From contig NZ_BDCA01000028.1 of assembly GCF_001613265.1 (NCBI RefSeq), forward strand, positions 1-64,000: a stretch of DNA of 64,000 bases. The letters are read 5' to 3'. The translations under genes and the position numbers were made by a program. The stretch is from Nocardia vermiculata NBRC 100427. GTDB lineage: Bacteria; Actinomycetota; Actinomycetes; Mycobacteriales; Mycobacteriaceae. The notes under the pieces are model-generated. The model was not told where the DNA came from. It worked only from the letters and a program-made list of their open reading frames with translations, and did not search any database. Below, one piece after another: positions 36,311 to 44,351 of this stretch. Numbering within the stretch: the first letter of the stretch is position 1; each line of letters opens with the position of its first letter.

Positions 36311-36555
36311 TTCGTCAACCTCCTCGCCACCCTCGTTCCAGCGTAAGGCAGCGTTGCTGGTAGTGCGCGAGGTTGGAGAGACGATTCCGCTCGAATGTGG
36401 GCCCAGATCATGGGTTTGATCGGTCGGGTGGCGCGCCGGACGCACCGAATCGATGCGGTGCTCGCCAGCTGTCGATCGACCAGTGACGCCTACCGCGCTC
36501 GGGCGGTGGGCGTCAGCACAATCAGGGTTGTAGTCGCCGCACCAATCGGAAGCGG

Positions 36556-36763
36556 TTACACCTGGGTGTCGAGCCTGCCACGCATCACGTTCGCGGTGAA
36601 CGCATCCCACTCGTCCGGGCTGAACACCAAAGCCGGCCGGACGGGGCTTTTGAATCCTGCACTCCGACGGTGCGGTTGCGAAGGAATGCGACCTCTACGC
36701 ACTGACCTCGGAGGCGCTTCGACTACTCTTGAACCACGGTGCATTGGAAGGGTTTTCGGACAT
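36556..36763 (-). pseudogene. DUF397 gene with two frameshifts
   Basis: From the ATG at 36763 the frame reads SENPSNAPWFKSSRSASE, then needs a -1 shift to give GQCVEVAFLRNRTVGVQDSKAPSG, then a second to give PALVFSPDEWDAFTANVMRGRLD and TAA at 36556. Each break is explained by one missing nucleotide (208 nt instead of 210). The intact DUF397 at 36806 shows the same order of blocks. It is downstream of that gene, so it looks like a decayed tandem copy. Confidence 0.75.
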
Positions 36764-36805
36764 ACGGTGCTCCTCACGCATCGAGGTCTGCGGCTCAGCT
36801 CGAGG

Positions 36806-37021
36806 TTACGCCCTGTCGAATGTGCCCTCTTCGGTACCGGAGATGAAGGCGTTCCACTCGTTCGGGGTGAAGACCAGTGCCGGTCCCGAAGGGTTCTTGC
36901 TGTCACGGACGCCGACCATGCCTTCGTCGAGAAAGGCGACTTCGACGCACTCCTTGCCGCCTTGGCTACGGCTGCTCTTGAACCAGTTTGCGCCAGACAG
37001 GTCAACGCTCACGTTGCTCAT
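36806..37021 (-). CDS. DUF397 protein
   Basis: 71 aa with the complete family pattern: WFKSSRSQGGKECVEVAFLDEGMVGVRDSKNPSGPALVFTPNEWNAFISG. DUF397 genes almost always follow an XRE/DUF5753 gene in actinobacteria and in Streptomyces such pairs act in development as regulator with antagonist. Here the start overlaps the XRE/DUF5753 stop by 20 bp, consistent with coupled translation. A decayed second copy follows it. Confidence 0.9.
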   Translation of the reverse strand: MSNVSVDLSGANWFKSSRSQGGKECVEVAFLDEGMVGVRDSKNPSGPALVFTPNEWNAFISGTEEGTFDRA

Positions 37022-37904
37022 GCTCCCTTGCTACCCGCCGAAGCAGGCTTCTGCTCATCGTCTCGTCCAGGGCCGCAGCCCTGATGCTCTCGTACCGCCG
37101 ATAGTAAAGCTGCACGTCATCCTCCTTCTCAAGGTACATGTCTCCAACGGTGCCTTCGAGGAAGACCACAGGAGGCTCAGTGTGCTCACCGATATGTGTC
37201 TCGCCGAAGGTGAGAACGACGAATGGAGGCATAGACATGCCGCCGGGAAAGCCTGCGTCGTATCCGAGTACCCGTACGTTGACGTTGTCGCGCGTGCTGA
37301 GGTCTGCGAGATGTCGAAGTTGTGCGCTCATAATCGGGTGGTTTCCGGAGACGCGGCGGAGGGCTGCTTCACCGATGACGACATCGAGCGACACTGGTTG
37401 CGTCTTACGGGTCACGATGGCCTGCCGCTGAGACTTGATCTGTACCCGTTGCTGCCACTGCTCAGGAGTTTCGTCCGGCCAGATCAACTGGACGAGAGCG
37501 CGGTTGTAGTCCGGGGTTTGGAGCAGACCAGGGATCAGGTCCGGTTGATAGGTGACTATTCGAGTGGCAGCAGTCTCGAGGCCTACGTAGACATTGAAAT
37601 TATCGGGGATCAGGTCTCCGTACTGGTGCCACCAAGACTTCACATTGGCTTGCTGTGCGAGCCCCTTCAATGCCTCCGTGAGGTCCGGCGGGACGCCGTA
37701 AAGCTCACAAATAGCTTGAATGACAATCGACTTGATCCGGCCCACCTCTCCCTTCTCCAGACGATTCAGGCTTGTCGCACCCATCTCCAGAAGCTGCGCC
37801 GCGCGCACCTGGGTGTACCCGGCCCTGGTTCGCCATTCGACGAGGTACCGACCCAGTTGCCTTCTGGGGAGCGTTGAGCCTGCAGTGCGTTGTGCATCAG
37901 CCAT
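37002..37904 (-). CDS. XRE regulator with DUF5753 domain
   Basis: 300 aa. N-terminal helix-turn-helix: RQLGRYLVEWRTRAGYTQVRAAQLLEMGATSLNRLEKGEVGRIKSIVIQAICELYGV (about residues 15-72). Residues ~100-285 are DUF5753: TRIVTYQPDLIPGLLQTPDYNRALV, VSLDVVIGEAALRRVSGNHPIMSAQLRHL, VNVRVLGYDAGFPGGM, PPVVFLEGTVGDMYLEKEDDV. It pairs with the overlapping DUF397 gene. Its upstream region holds three CCGTTTCGG elements, likely its operators. Confidence 0.9.
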   Translation of the reverse strand: MADAQRTAGSTLPRRQLGRYLVEWRTRAGYTQVRAAQLLEMGATSLNRLEKGEVGRIKSIVIQAICELYGVPPDLTEALKGLAQQANVKSWWHQYGDLIPDNFNVYVGLETAATRIVTYQPDLIPGLLQTPDYNRALVQLIWPDETPEQWQQRVQIKSQRQAIVTRKTQPVSLDVVIGEAALRRVSGNHPIMSAQLRHLADLSTRDNVNVRVLGYDAGFPGGMSMPPFVVLTFGETHIGEHTEPPVVFLEGTVGDMYLEKEDDVQLYYRRYESIRAAALDETMSRSLLRRVAREHEQRER

Positions 37905-37911
37905 GGTGACC

Positions 37912-38014
37912 CCGTTTCGGTGATGGCAGATTCCCCGTTTCGGAGAAATTCTCCCACCTGCGGCGGAGGACGTGCAGGGGATTCAGAGAACTTGATTCGG
38001 AGACTCCGTTTCGG
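37912..38014. repeat. Three CCGTTTCGG elements in a divergent promoter
   Basis: CCGTTTCGG occurs at 37912-37920, 37935-37943 and 38006-38014; the last two extend to CCGTTTCGGAG, and the third is the palindrome CTCCG-ttt-CGGAG. All lie between the XRE/DUF5753 gene and the divergent cassette, the nearest 8 bp from the XRE ATG. They look like operator sites for that regulator. Confidence 0.6.
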
Positions 38015-38182
38015 AGTGCCGTGCTCGCTCGCAGGGTGTGTCATGGGGGCGTGTTCGCTGGGGCGGAAGTTCTTCTCCGATAGCGGTCGTTAGCCGGTTG
38101 AGTCGGTATTCGAACTCGCAAGCGCGGTCCCAGGCATGCATCACCTCCATGAAATCAACTGCTATACAAAGGAGTTGGGAAG

Positions 38183-38404
38183 ATGAATCTCTTTGTCTTG
38201 GTTGCCCTGTGTGCCGGAATTATCATTCTCGTCCGGGCTGGGGTTGGTGCCGCATTACCTCAGTCCTGTCCGCGCCGGGTTCCGTTGCCGATGCTGCACG
38301 GTGTGGATGTGCCGGCGCCGATCGGGGTGGATCGTATTCGGGAGCGGCTCGATCTCGAGGATCTCGGTTTGCGGTGGTGCCGTGATCGGTGTGGTGTGGC
38401 ATGA
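38183..38404 (+). CDS. Small membrane-anchored protein, first gene of a coupled cassette
   Basis: 73 aa, start with a strong AAGGAG. Residues 3-25 are one hydrophobic helix (LFVLVALCAGIIILVRAGVGAAL); the rest is soluble with PRRVPLPMLHGVDVPAPIGVDRIRERLDLEDLGLRWCRDRCGVA. The pattern suggests a small membrane-tethered protein; no family recognised. Its stop overlaps the next start (ATGA), and the cassette is divergent from the XRE/DUF5753-DUF397 genes. Confidence 0.6.
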   Translation: MNLFVLVALCAGIIILVRAGVGAALPQSCPRRVPLPMLHGVDVPAPIGVDRIRERLDLEDLGLRWCRDRCGVA

Positions 38405-38661
38405 CGGTGCATATGACGCAGGTGGGAGGATTGCGCGCGACGTGGGTTCGGCAACGCGATGGGATTGCAATACTCAACGTGCACAATCTGTCTCGCACTT
38501 TCGACGAGGAGTTGCCGTCGGGTGTGGATCTGGTCGGCGCGCGAGAGATTCGACCGGATCTTGCCGTGTTGTGGGACCGGGTTCGGCGTGACTTCTGGGA
38601 CGGGTATGCGTCCACGCCGGGCTCATCTGCCCCTGATGTTGCTCCGGAGAACAGCCGATGA
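38401..38661 (+). CDS. Small unknown protein, second gene of the cassette
   Basis: 86 aa from the ATG at 38401, which overlaps the previous stop. The core LRATWVRQRDGIAILNVHNLSRTFDEELPSGVDLVGAREIRPDLAVLWDRVRRDFWDGY is acidic/basic mixed and looks folded; no known domain. It is coupled on both sides by ATGA overlaps, which argues that the three proteins are made together. Confidence 0.55.
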   Translation: MTVHMTQVGGLRATWVRQRDGIAILNVHNLSRTFDEELPSGVDLVGAREIRPDLAVLWDRVRRDFWDGYASTPGSSAPDVAPENSR

Positions 38662-38948
38662 AGAATGCGGAATTGTTCTCATACTGGGCGATAGTGACAA
38701 TTGGGGATTCCTGTGAAAAGCATTCCCATGCTTGTCCGTCCGCGGTGTGGGGGCCCTACACGCGCCGTGAGGCGGAATACCTTGTCACCACGATATCCCC
38801 GGATCACCACCCGCACGTGGTTCCGTTCTGGGTACGCGAGGGGTACTGCGAGCTCCCACGACCAGAACAACCGAGCACCCGCGAGAATTCGGCGGGAGAA
38901 TCCACAGTTGTGGTCCTCCAGCCGAATTCGCGACGATGCCGGCGCTGA
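38658..38948 (+). CDS. Small unknown protein, third gene of the cassette
   Basis: 96 aa, start overlapping the previous stop (ATGA). It reads MKNAELFSYWAIVTIGDSCEKHSHACPSAVWGPYTRREAEYLVTTISPDHHPHVVPFWV, with two Cys and several His that could bind metal, and a polar Arg-rich tail. No family recognised. Its stop is 3 nt from the convergent gene at 38952. Confidence 0.55.
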   Translation: MKNAELFSYWAIVTIGDSCEKHSHACPSAVWGPYTRREAEYLVTTISPDHHPHVVPFWVREGYCELPRPEQPSTRENSAGESTVVVLQPNSRRCRR

Positions 38949-38951
38949 CCC

Positions 38952-39380
38952 TCACCCCACCATGGCGGGCTGCTGCGGCAACCGTGACACGAGCGCGTCG
39001 AGCTCCTCGCGCCACTGGCGGTGTACGTTCAGCCGTTCCGCGGTTCCGGTGGTGGGCATTCGGTAGAACACCTTGGACCACAGGGTGTTCAGCTGCATGT
39101 CGGTGAAGAAGGCCGTGCTGAGATGTTCGGCGCAGACGAAGGTCTGGGGCCTGCCGGTCCATCTGCTGCATTCGACGATGACGACCGACGTGTTGGTCAG
39201 CACGATGCAGTAGAACTTGCGGATGAAGATGGTGGCGAAGCGGACGTAGGGGATACTGTCCACCCACGGGCTCGGTCCGGTGATCGCCTGGAACGCGACC
39301 TGGATCTGCTCGCCGGGCGGGGCGAATTCGCCCAGCTTCTCGGCCATCTGCTTCTGAATCGTTGCTTTACGGATTGCCAT
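38952..39380 (-). CDS. Conserved-looking unknown protein
   Basis: 142 aa from the ATG at 39380. It starts with a helical AIRKATIQKQMAEKLGEFAPPGEQIQVAFQAITG, then beta-rich YVRFATIFIRKFYCIVLTNTSVVIVECS and a C-terminal helix. This is similar in build to short bacterial PH-like domain proteins, but I would not assign a function. It stands alone on the minus strand. Confidence 0.6.
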   Translation of the reverse strand: MAIRKATIQKQMAEKLGEFAPPGEQIQVAFQAITGPSPWVDSIPYVRFATIFIRKFYCIVLTNTSVVIVECSRWTGRPQTFVCAEHLSTAFFTDMQLNTLWSKVFYRMPTTGTAERLNVHRQWREELDALVSRLPQQPAMVG

Positions 39381-39633
39381 TCGGCCCACCCCCGTTGTCA
39401 GAACCCCACCGCCACCGTGACGGTGGAATGCACGAACTGTAGCGGCCCTACCACCGGGACGACAACCCGGTCCACGCAAGTCGCGCAGGGTTGGTGGCGA
39501 AGGGCCCGATGGGCTGGGGGCGACATCTCGAGCTATCACCAAGCTATGACGTCCGCCTCGAGGTGGCGTAGTCCGTACCTGTCACCCGCCCGACACGGCG
39601 GTCCAAGCCCAGCGGGGGCTGATCCGCACCGCA

Positions 39634-41451
39634 TTACTCGTCGTAACCCTTTGTCGGCCAGGATGTCCCGCTGGTCGGCCGCGGGCGGGGTCGCATCCCG
39701 GGGTTGGTTTCGGTGCCGGGAGCACGGGTGGGCCAGTTGCCGTTCGGCCGACCGGCTTCCGGGTGCGGGGGTAGGCGGCGTTGTCCGCCGGTGGTTCCGG
39801 CATTTCGGCGGTCGCCCCGGCGGCGCTCCCCGGTGTCGGCTCGGTCCGGAATGCGTGGTTGGCTGCCGGTGGTCGGTCGGGCGCGCTGCCTGTCGCCGGG
39901 TTGGATGCCTTGTCCGTCCCGAGGTCGGGTGCGTTGTCCGTCCCGGGGGCGCATGCGCTCGCCGCCGGTGCGCGGCCCGCTCGCGGGCCTGGTGCGCGGT
40001 CCGTTGCCGGGCCCGTTCGGTTGCTCGTCGTCGGCCCCGCGTTCTGGTGTGCCGTTCCGCTCGGAAGCCCGGCCCGCGCCCGCATTTTCGGCGCGTGCGG
40101 GGGTGCGGCGCCGGGCACCTGCGGTGGCGGGTTCGCGGCGCGCTGCCGCTGTCTTCGTGCGGCGCGGCGGCTCCGGTTCGATCTCGGCGCGCCGGCTGAA
40201 CGGCCGGGCCAGCATGACGGCGATTGCGGTGGTGAGTGGAACCGACAGCGCCAGGCAGATACCGCCGACCACGGAGCGGGTGATTTCGATGGCTACCGCG
40301 TCACCGGTGAGGACGTTGGTGATGGAGCGTCCGGCCACCGAGAACATCAGCAGCAGCGGGAGTGCACCGCCCGCGTAAGCGAGGACCAGGGTGTACACAG
40401 TGCTGGCGATGTGGTCGCGGCCGACCCGCATGGTGGCGGCGAAGATCTCGCGGCGGGTGGCGTCTTCATCCAGGGCGGCGAGTTCGAAGGCGGCCGCGGC
40501 CTGGGTGATCGTCACATCGTTGAGGACACCGAGTGAGCCGATGATGAAACCCGCCAGCAGTAGCCCGGTGATACTGACATGGTCGAGGTAGGTCGCGACA
40601 TTGGTGTTCTGTTCTTCCGACAGTCCGGTCACATGCGTGACTTCCAGCGCCACCCAGGACAGGACCGCGGCCAGCACCATCGAAGTGAGGGTGCCGAGCA
40701 GTGCGGAACTGGTTCTCAGATTGACCCCGTGCGCCAGATACAGCACGGCATACAGAATCAGCGATCCCGCGACCATGGCCACGGGGATCGCCGGTTTCCC
40801 GTCCAGCAGCGCGGGCAGCAGGAACACCACGAGTACCCCGAAGGCGAAGACCAGCCCCAGCACCGCTCGCAATCCGCGCCAGCGTGCCACCGCCGCGATC
40901 ACGACCACGAAGATGAGCGTGAGGATCAGCAGCGGCATGCCGCGCGAGTAGTCGTCGAACGAATAGATGGTGGTGCCGCTGGGATCGGCCTGGCGCACCA
41001 GCCGGATGTGATCGCCGGCATGTAGATCGGGCTGCCCCGGCCCCGGTGCCAGCTCGAGCAGGGTGCTGCCGCCCTCGTCGGGTCCCGATTCGATGGCGAC
41101 GATGCTGCGCTGGCAGGTGTAGGCATCGGTCGGCGGCAGGGTCGGCTGGTCGGCGAATACCTTCCCGTTGGAAGCACTTCCACACGCCCCGATGTCCTGC
41201 ATGGTCACGGTCCCCGACTCCGTCACCATCGCCCCGCCGCCGGCGTTCTGCATGGGTAAGGGGATATCGACATGCTGATTACTGGGCCACAGCCAGATCA
41301 TGGCCCCGAGCACGATCACCCCGACAGCAACCAACACCCCCACGACAACCCGAGCCGCGGTCGCCCCGATTGCCAGAGGCCCCGAATGATCGTGGTGGTG
41401 ATGGTGGTGGTCGCTCACCGCGCCGAGCCTAACGGATGTCATTTTCAACAT
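39634..41451 (-). CDS. YibE/F-family membrane protein with His-rich start and Arg/Pro-rich tail
   Basis: 605 aa. The N-terminus has DHHHHHHDHSG (metal-binding-like), one helix (VVVGVLVAVGVIVLGAMIWLW), an extracytoplasmic domain with paired Cys (residues ~60-165) and then about seven to eight helices (LLILTLIFVVVIAAVARW, AVLGLVFAFGVLVVFLLPALL, ...ITGLLLAGFIIGSLGVLNDVTITQAAAAFELA), which is the YibE/F pattern. Residues ~425-605 are a disordered tail rich in Arg, Pro and Gly with repeats such as TRPRDGQ. Function of YibE/F proteins is not established. It shares the strand with the DUF420-like gene 32 bp upstream. Confidence 0.8.
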   Translation of the reverse strand: MLKMTSVRLGAVSDHHHHHHDHSGPLAIGATAARVVVGVLVAVGVIVLGAMIWLWPSNQHVDIPLPMQNAGGGAMVTESGTVTMQDIGACGSASNGKVFADQPTLPPTDAYTCQRSIVAIESGPDEGGSTLLELAPGPGQPDLHAGDHIRLVRQADPSGTTIYSFDDYSRGMPLLILTLIFVVVIAAVARWRGLRAVLGLVFAFGVLVVFLLPALLDGKPAIPVAMVAGSLILYAVLYLAHGVNLRTSSALLGTLTSMVLAAVLSWVALEVTHVTGLSEEQNTNVATYLDHVSITGLLLAGFIIGSLGVLNDVTITQAAAAFELAALDEDATRREIFAATMRVGRDHIASTVYTLVLAYAGGALPLLLMFSVAGRSITNVLTGDAVAIEITRSVVGGICLALSVPLTTAIAVMLARPFSRRAEIEPEPPRRTKTAAARREPATAGARRRTPARAENAGAGRASERNGTPERGADDEQPNGPGNGPRTRPASGPRTGGERMRPRDGQRTRPRDGQGIQPGDRQRARPTTGSQPRIPDRADTGERRRGDRRNAGTTGGQRRLPPHPEAGRPNGNWPTRAPGTETNPGMRPRPRPTSGTSWPTKGYDE

Positions 41452-41482
41452 CAGGTTGTGGCGAGCGCGATCGGCCCGAGAC

Positions 41483-41986
41483 TCAGACGACGAAGGCGAG
41501 CCAGTAGAAGACCCAGCACGACACCGCGGTCAGTGTCATGCCGATCGCCCCGATCGGAGCCCAGCGCCGGTGCCACGCGCTGTGTGCGCCCGGGCGCGGC
41601 GACCTGCCGAAGTTACGCATCGCCCGCACGATCACGACCGGCCACAACAGCACGGAAAAGACCGCGAAGATCAAATGAATGCCGAGCGCCGTCCATACCG
41701 CGGTGGACGCGGTGCCATCCACAGCACCGGCCGAGCGTTCTTCCCATCCGTTGAAGCGGACGTCCATCTCGAACAACACGATGGCGACCAGAAGTGCACA
41801 GCTCAGACCCAGTTGGAAGGCGCGATGCAGCTGAAAGCGCCGGCCGACCCTGACCTGATACACGCTCCATGCGAGGGCGAGCACCACCAGCACCATCAAC
41901 GTCACCATCGTGTCCATGGCCAACGATGCCCTCGTGCCCAGGAAGCCGTCGATTCCGCTGTATCCGTTCATCGCCCTCGTACTCAT
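41483..41986 (-). CDS. DUF420-like membrane protein
   Basis: 167 aa from the ATG at 41986, four likely helices (MVTLMVLVVLALAWSVYQV, LHRAFQLGLSCALLVAIVLFEMDV, ALGIHLIFAVFSVLLWPVVIV, IGAIGMTLTAVSCWVFYWLAFVV). The His in HRAFQLG, HLIFA and WHRRWAPIG is typical of DUF420/CtaM-like proteins, which help terminal-oxidase assembly in some bacteria. Its relation here to the downstream YibE/F-like gene is unknown. A perfect palindrome lies between its start and the divergent TetR gene. Confidence 0.75.
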   Translation of the reverse strand: MSTRAMNGYSGIDGFLGTRASLAMDTMVTLMVLVVLALAWSVYQVRVGRRFQLHRAFQLGLSCALLVAIVLFEMDVRFNGWEERSAGAVDGTASTAVWTALGIHLIFAVFSVLLWPVVIVRAMRNFGRSPRPGAHSAWHRRWAPIGAIGMTLTAVSCWVFYWLAFVV

Positions 41987-42048
41987 GCCTTGAAAGTCGT
42001 CGACTTGTGCTGCGGCGTCCGGATGTTGCGTACCGGCCGAGTCACATT

Positions 42049-42069
42049 TTGGAGACAGGGTGTCTCCAA
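42049..42069. promoter_or_regulatory. Perfect 9-bp palindromic operator
   Basis: TTGGAGACA-ggg-TGTCTCCAA (42049-42069) sits between the DUF420-like gene and the divergent TetR gene, 63-69 bp from both starts. It is the best operator candidate in the window and probably binds that TetR protein, controlling both directions. Confidence 0.7.
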
Positions 42070-42137
42070 GAAGTCGACGCAGACCATAACACGGGCCTGG
42101 GCGGGGACAATCAGGTGCCGCGGAGCAGACTGGGGGC

Positions 42138-42725
42138 ATGCCGAAGATCAAGGCGGACAGTGTTCGTGAGCACCGGGCGCGGGTGCTCGCGGCGCTGGTC
42201 GACGGCGCCGAGTTCTTGTTGACCTCGGGTGTCACCACGCTGACCGCCGGTGCGGTGGCGGCGCAGGCGGGGATCGCGCGCAACAGCATCTACCGCTATG
42301 TCGACTCCGTCGACGATCTGATCGAGATGGTGGTCACCAGGGGGTTTCCGCGCTGGACGAGCGCGGTTCGTGCGGCTGTCGAGGCCGAGTCGACGCCGTC
42401 CGCAGGTGTCGTCGCCTACGTTCGTGCCAATGTCGAGCAGGCTGTCGGCGGGGATCACGCCTGGCGGACCTCGCTGTCGCGGATGAATCTGTCGCCGTCC
42501 GCGCGCAAGCGGGTGGCCGCGCTGCACACCGAACTGTCCGACATTCTGAGTGGGCTGCTGAATGCCGCGGCCGTCGACAATGCCGCCCTGGTGGCGGAGT
42601 CGTTCCAGGCGGTGGCCGACGCGTGCGTGCGTCGAGTCGATGCCGGGGACGACCCGGCGATGGTCGTCGACTACGCCGTGCGTGTGGCGGCAGTACTGGC
42701 AGCGGAATTGGTGGAAGAGGTGTAG
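42138..42725 (+). CDS. TetR-family regulator
   Basis: 195 aa. Helix-turn-helix at residues ~15-65 (VLAALVDGAEFLLTSGVTTLTAGAVAAQAGIARNSIYRYVDSVDDLIEMV). The C-terminal part is the usual helical ligand domain. The natural ligand is unknown. Divergent arrangement with the DUF420-like/YibE-like pair and the shared 9-bp palindrome suggest that these membrane genes are its targets. A strong hairpin (42789-42823) follows the stop. Confidence 0.85.
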   Translation: MPKIKADSVREHRARVLAALVDGAEFLLTSGVTTLTAGAVAAQAGIARNSIYRYVDSVDDLIEMVVTRGFPRWTSAVRAAVEAESTPSAGVVAYVRANVEQAVGGDHAWRTSLSRMNLSPSARKRVAALHTELSDILSGLLNAAAVDNAALVAESFQAVADACVRRVDAGDDPAMVVDYAVRVAAVLAAELVEEV

Positions 42726-42788
42726 TCGCCGACCTGCCGGCCCGACGTGCACGAACCGGTGTCGGGCTCGGGGGCTTCGAGGGGGGAG

Positions 42789-42823
42789 GGGCGGCGGAGA
42801 GCAGGGGGATGTCTCCGCCGCCC
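42789..42823. terminator. Hairpin after the TetR gene
   Basis: GGGCGGCGGAGA (42789-42800) pairs with TCTCCGCCGCCC (42812-42823) around an 11-nt loop, 64 bp past the TetR stop. The stem is perfect over 12 bp. Confidence 0.7.
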
Positions 42824-42834
42824 GGAGGGATCCG

Positions 42835-42895
42835 GCGGCCCAGGGGGGTAGGCGGCCGAATCCGAGGGCCGAGCGGCCCAGGGGGGGTAGGCGGC
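42835..42895. repeat. Tandem GC-rich direct repeats
   Basis: GCGGCCCAGGGGGGTAGGCGGC occurs at 42835-42856 and again, with one extra G, at 42873-42895. After it, 42925-43010 turns unusually AT-rich (AAGTTCG at 42937 and CGAACTT at 42981). No gene is evident in 42726-43017. Confidence 0.5.
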
Positions 42896-43017
42896 TCGAC
42901 CGGGCACTGTGAGTGCCGAGGACTACTGTACACAAAAGTTCGAAGTTTGCGCCAGTAAAGTCTTCAAAAGTCTTGTTTTCCGAACTTCTGGTCTGTTTTA
43001 CCTAGTCGGACGGGTCA

Positions 43018-44268
43018 TTACTGCCGGTAACTCGCGAGGAAGTTGCCGAACCGTTCGATCGCCACGGACAGATCCCGCGCCCACGGCAGTGTCACGATCC
43101 GCAGATGGTCGTGCTGCGGCCAATTGAAGCCGGTGCCCTGCACCATCAGGATCTTTTCCTGCAGTAGCAGATCCAGTACCAGCTTGGCGTCGTCGTGGAT
43201 GTCGTAGACCTCGGGGTCCAGGCGCGGGAACGCGTACAGCGCACCCTTCGGTTTCACACAGGAGACGCCGGGGATCATGTTCAGCTTCTCCCACGCCACA
43301 TCGCGCTGCTCGAGCAGTCGCCCACCGGGCAGGATCAGATCCTCGATGCTCTGATACCCACCGAGTGCCACCTGGATCGCATGCTGCGCGGGCACATTCG
43401 GGCACAGACGGGTGGAGGCGAGGAGATCGATACCCTCGAGGAATCCGGCAGCATGCTCCTTGGGGCCGGTGATCACGAGCCAGCCGGAGCGATATCCCGC
43501 CACCCGGTAGGCCTTGGACAGCCCGTTGAACGTCAAGCACAGCAGGTCGGGGGCCAGGGTCGCGAGCGAGGTGTGCTTGGTGTCGTCGTAGAGGATCTTG
43601 TCGTAGATCTCGTCGGCCAACAGCAACAGGTTGTGTTTGCGCGCCAGGTCCACCAGCTGCTGCAACACCTCCGCGGAGTACACCGCGCCGGTGGGGTTGT
43701 TCGGATTGATCACCAGCAGAGCCTTGGTCTTGTCGGTGATCTTGGATTCGATATCGGCCACATCGGGCTGCCAGCCGTTGGACTCGTCGCACAGATAGTG
43801 CACCGGAGTGCCACCGGCCAGGCTGGTCATCGCCGTCCACAGCGGATAGTCCGGCGCCGGGATCAGCACCTCGTCCCCGCTGTCGAGCAGAGCCTGCATG
43901 GTGATGGTGATCAGCTCGGAGACGCCGTTGCCCAGATAGACGTCGTCCACATCGAACTCCGGGAAGCCGGAGACCAGCTCGTAACGGGTCACGATCGCAC
44001 GCCGTGCCGGCAGGATGCCCTTCGATTCGGAGTAGCCCTGCGCGACCGGCAGCGCGGCGATCATGTCGCGCATGATCACATCCGGGGCGTCGAAGCCGAA
44101 CGGCGCCGGGTTGCCGATATTCAGTTTGAGGATGCGGTGGCCCTCGGCCTCCAGTCGTGCCGCATGTGCGTGTACCGGCCCGCGGATCTCGTAGAGCACG
44201 TTCTGGAGCTTGCGTGACTGTTCCAGAACCCGTGGGGGCTGATGCGGTGACTGACTGGTAGGGCTCAC
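43018..44268 (-). CDS. Pyridoxal-phosphate aminotransferase, AlaA/AspC-like
   Basis: 416 aa from the GTG at 44268. It shows the class I aminotransferase pattern: LKLNIGNPAPFGFDAPDVI, YSESKGILPARRAIVTRYE, NPNNPTGAVYS, the PLP lysine in NGLSKAYRVAGYRSGW and the C-terminal LRIVTLPW. It matches the mycobacterial Rv0337c-type enzyme, which serves alanine formation from pyruvate and glutamate. In mycobacteria this gene lies next to the Fe-S reductase; here about 15 kb separates them. The start is the least certain point because no strong ribosome site precedes it. Confidence 0.88.
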   Translation of the reverse strand: MSPTSQSPHQPPRVLEQSRKLQNVLYEIRGPVHAHAARLEAEGHRILKLNIGNPAPFGFDAPDVIMRDMIAALPVAQGYSESKGILPARRAIVTRYELVSGFPEFDVDDVYLGNGVSELITITMQALLDSGDEVLIPAPDYPLWTAMTSLAGGTPVHYLCDESNGWQPDVADIESKITDKTKALLVINPNNPTGAVYSAEVLQQLVDLARKHNLLLLADEIYDKILYDDTKHTSLATLAPDLLCLTFNGLSKAYRVAGYRSGWLVITGPKEHAAGFLEGIDLLASTRLCPNVPAQHAIQVALGGYQSIEDLILPGGRLLEQRDVAWEKLNMIPGVSCVKPKGALYAFPRLDPEVYDIHDDAKLVLDLLLQEKILMVQGTGFNWPQHDHLRIVTLPWARDLSVAIERFGNFLASYRQ

Positions 44269-44351
44269 CTGTTCAATGGTGCCACCGCACCGCAAGACGA
44301 TATTCGTGGCCCATACCGTCCTTGCTGCGAAGTTGCGGCCGTCACACCAGC

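Noticed and set aside
42334-42933. A 199-aa Pro-rich minus-strand frame
   Set aside because: It overlaps the TetR gene and the GC-rich repeats; composition only, no domain or ribosome site.
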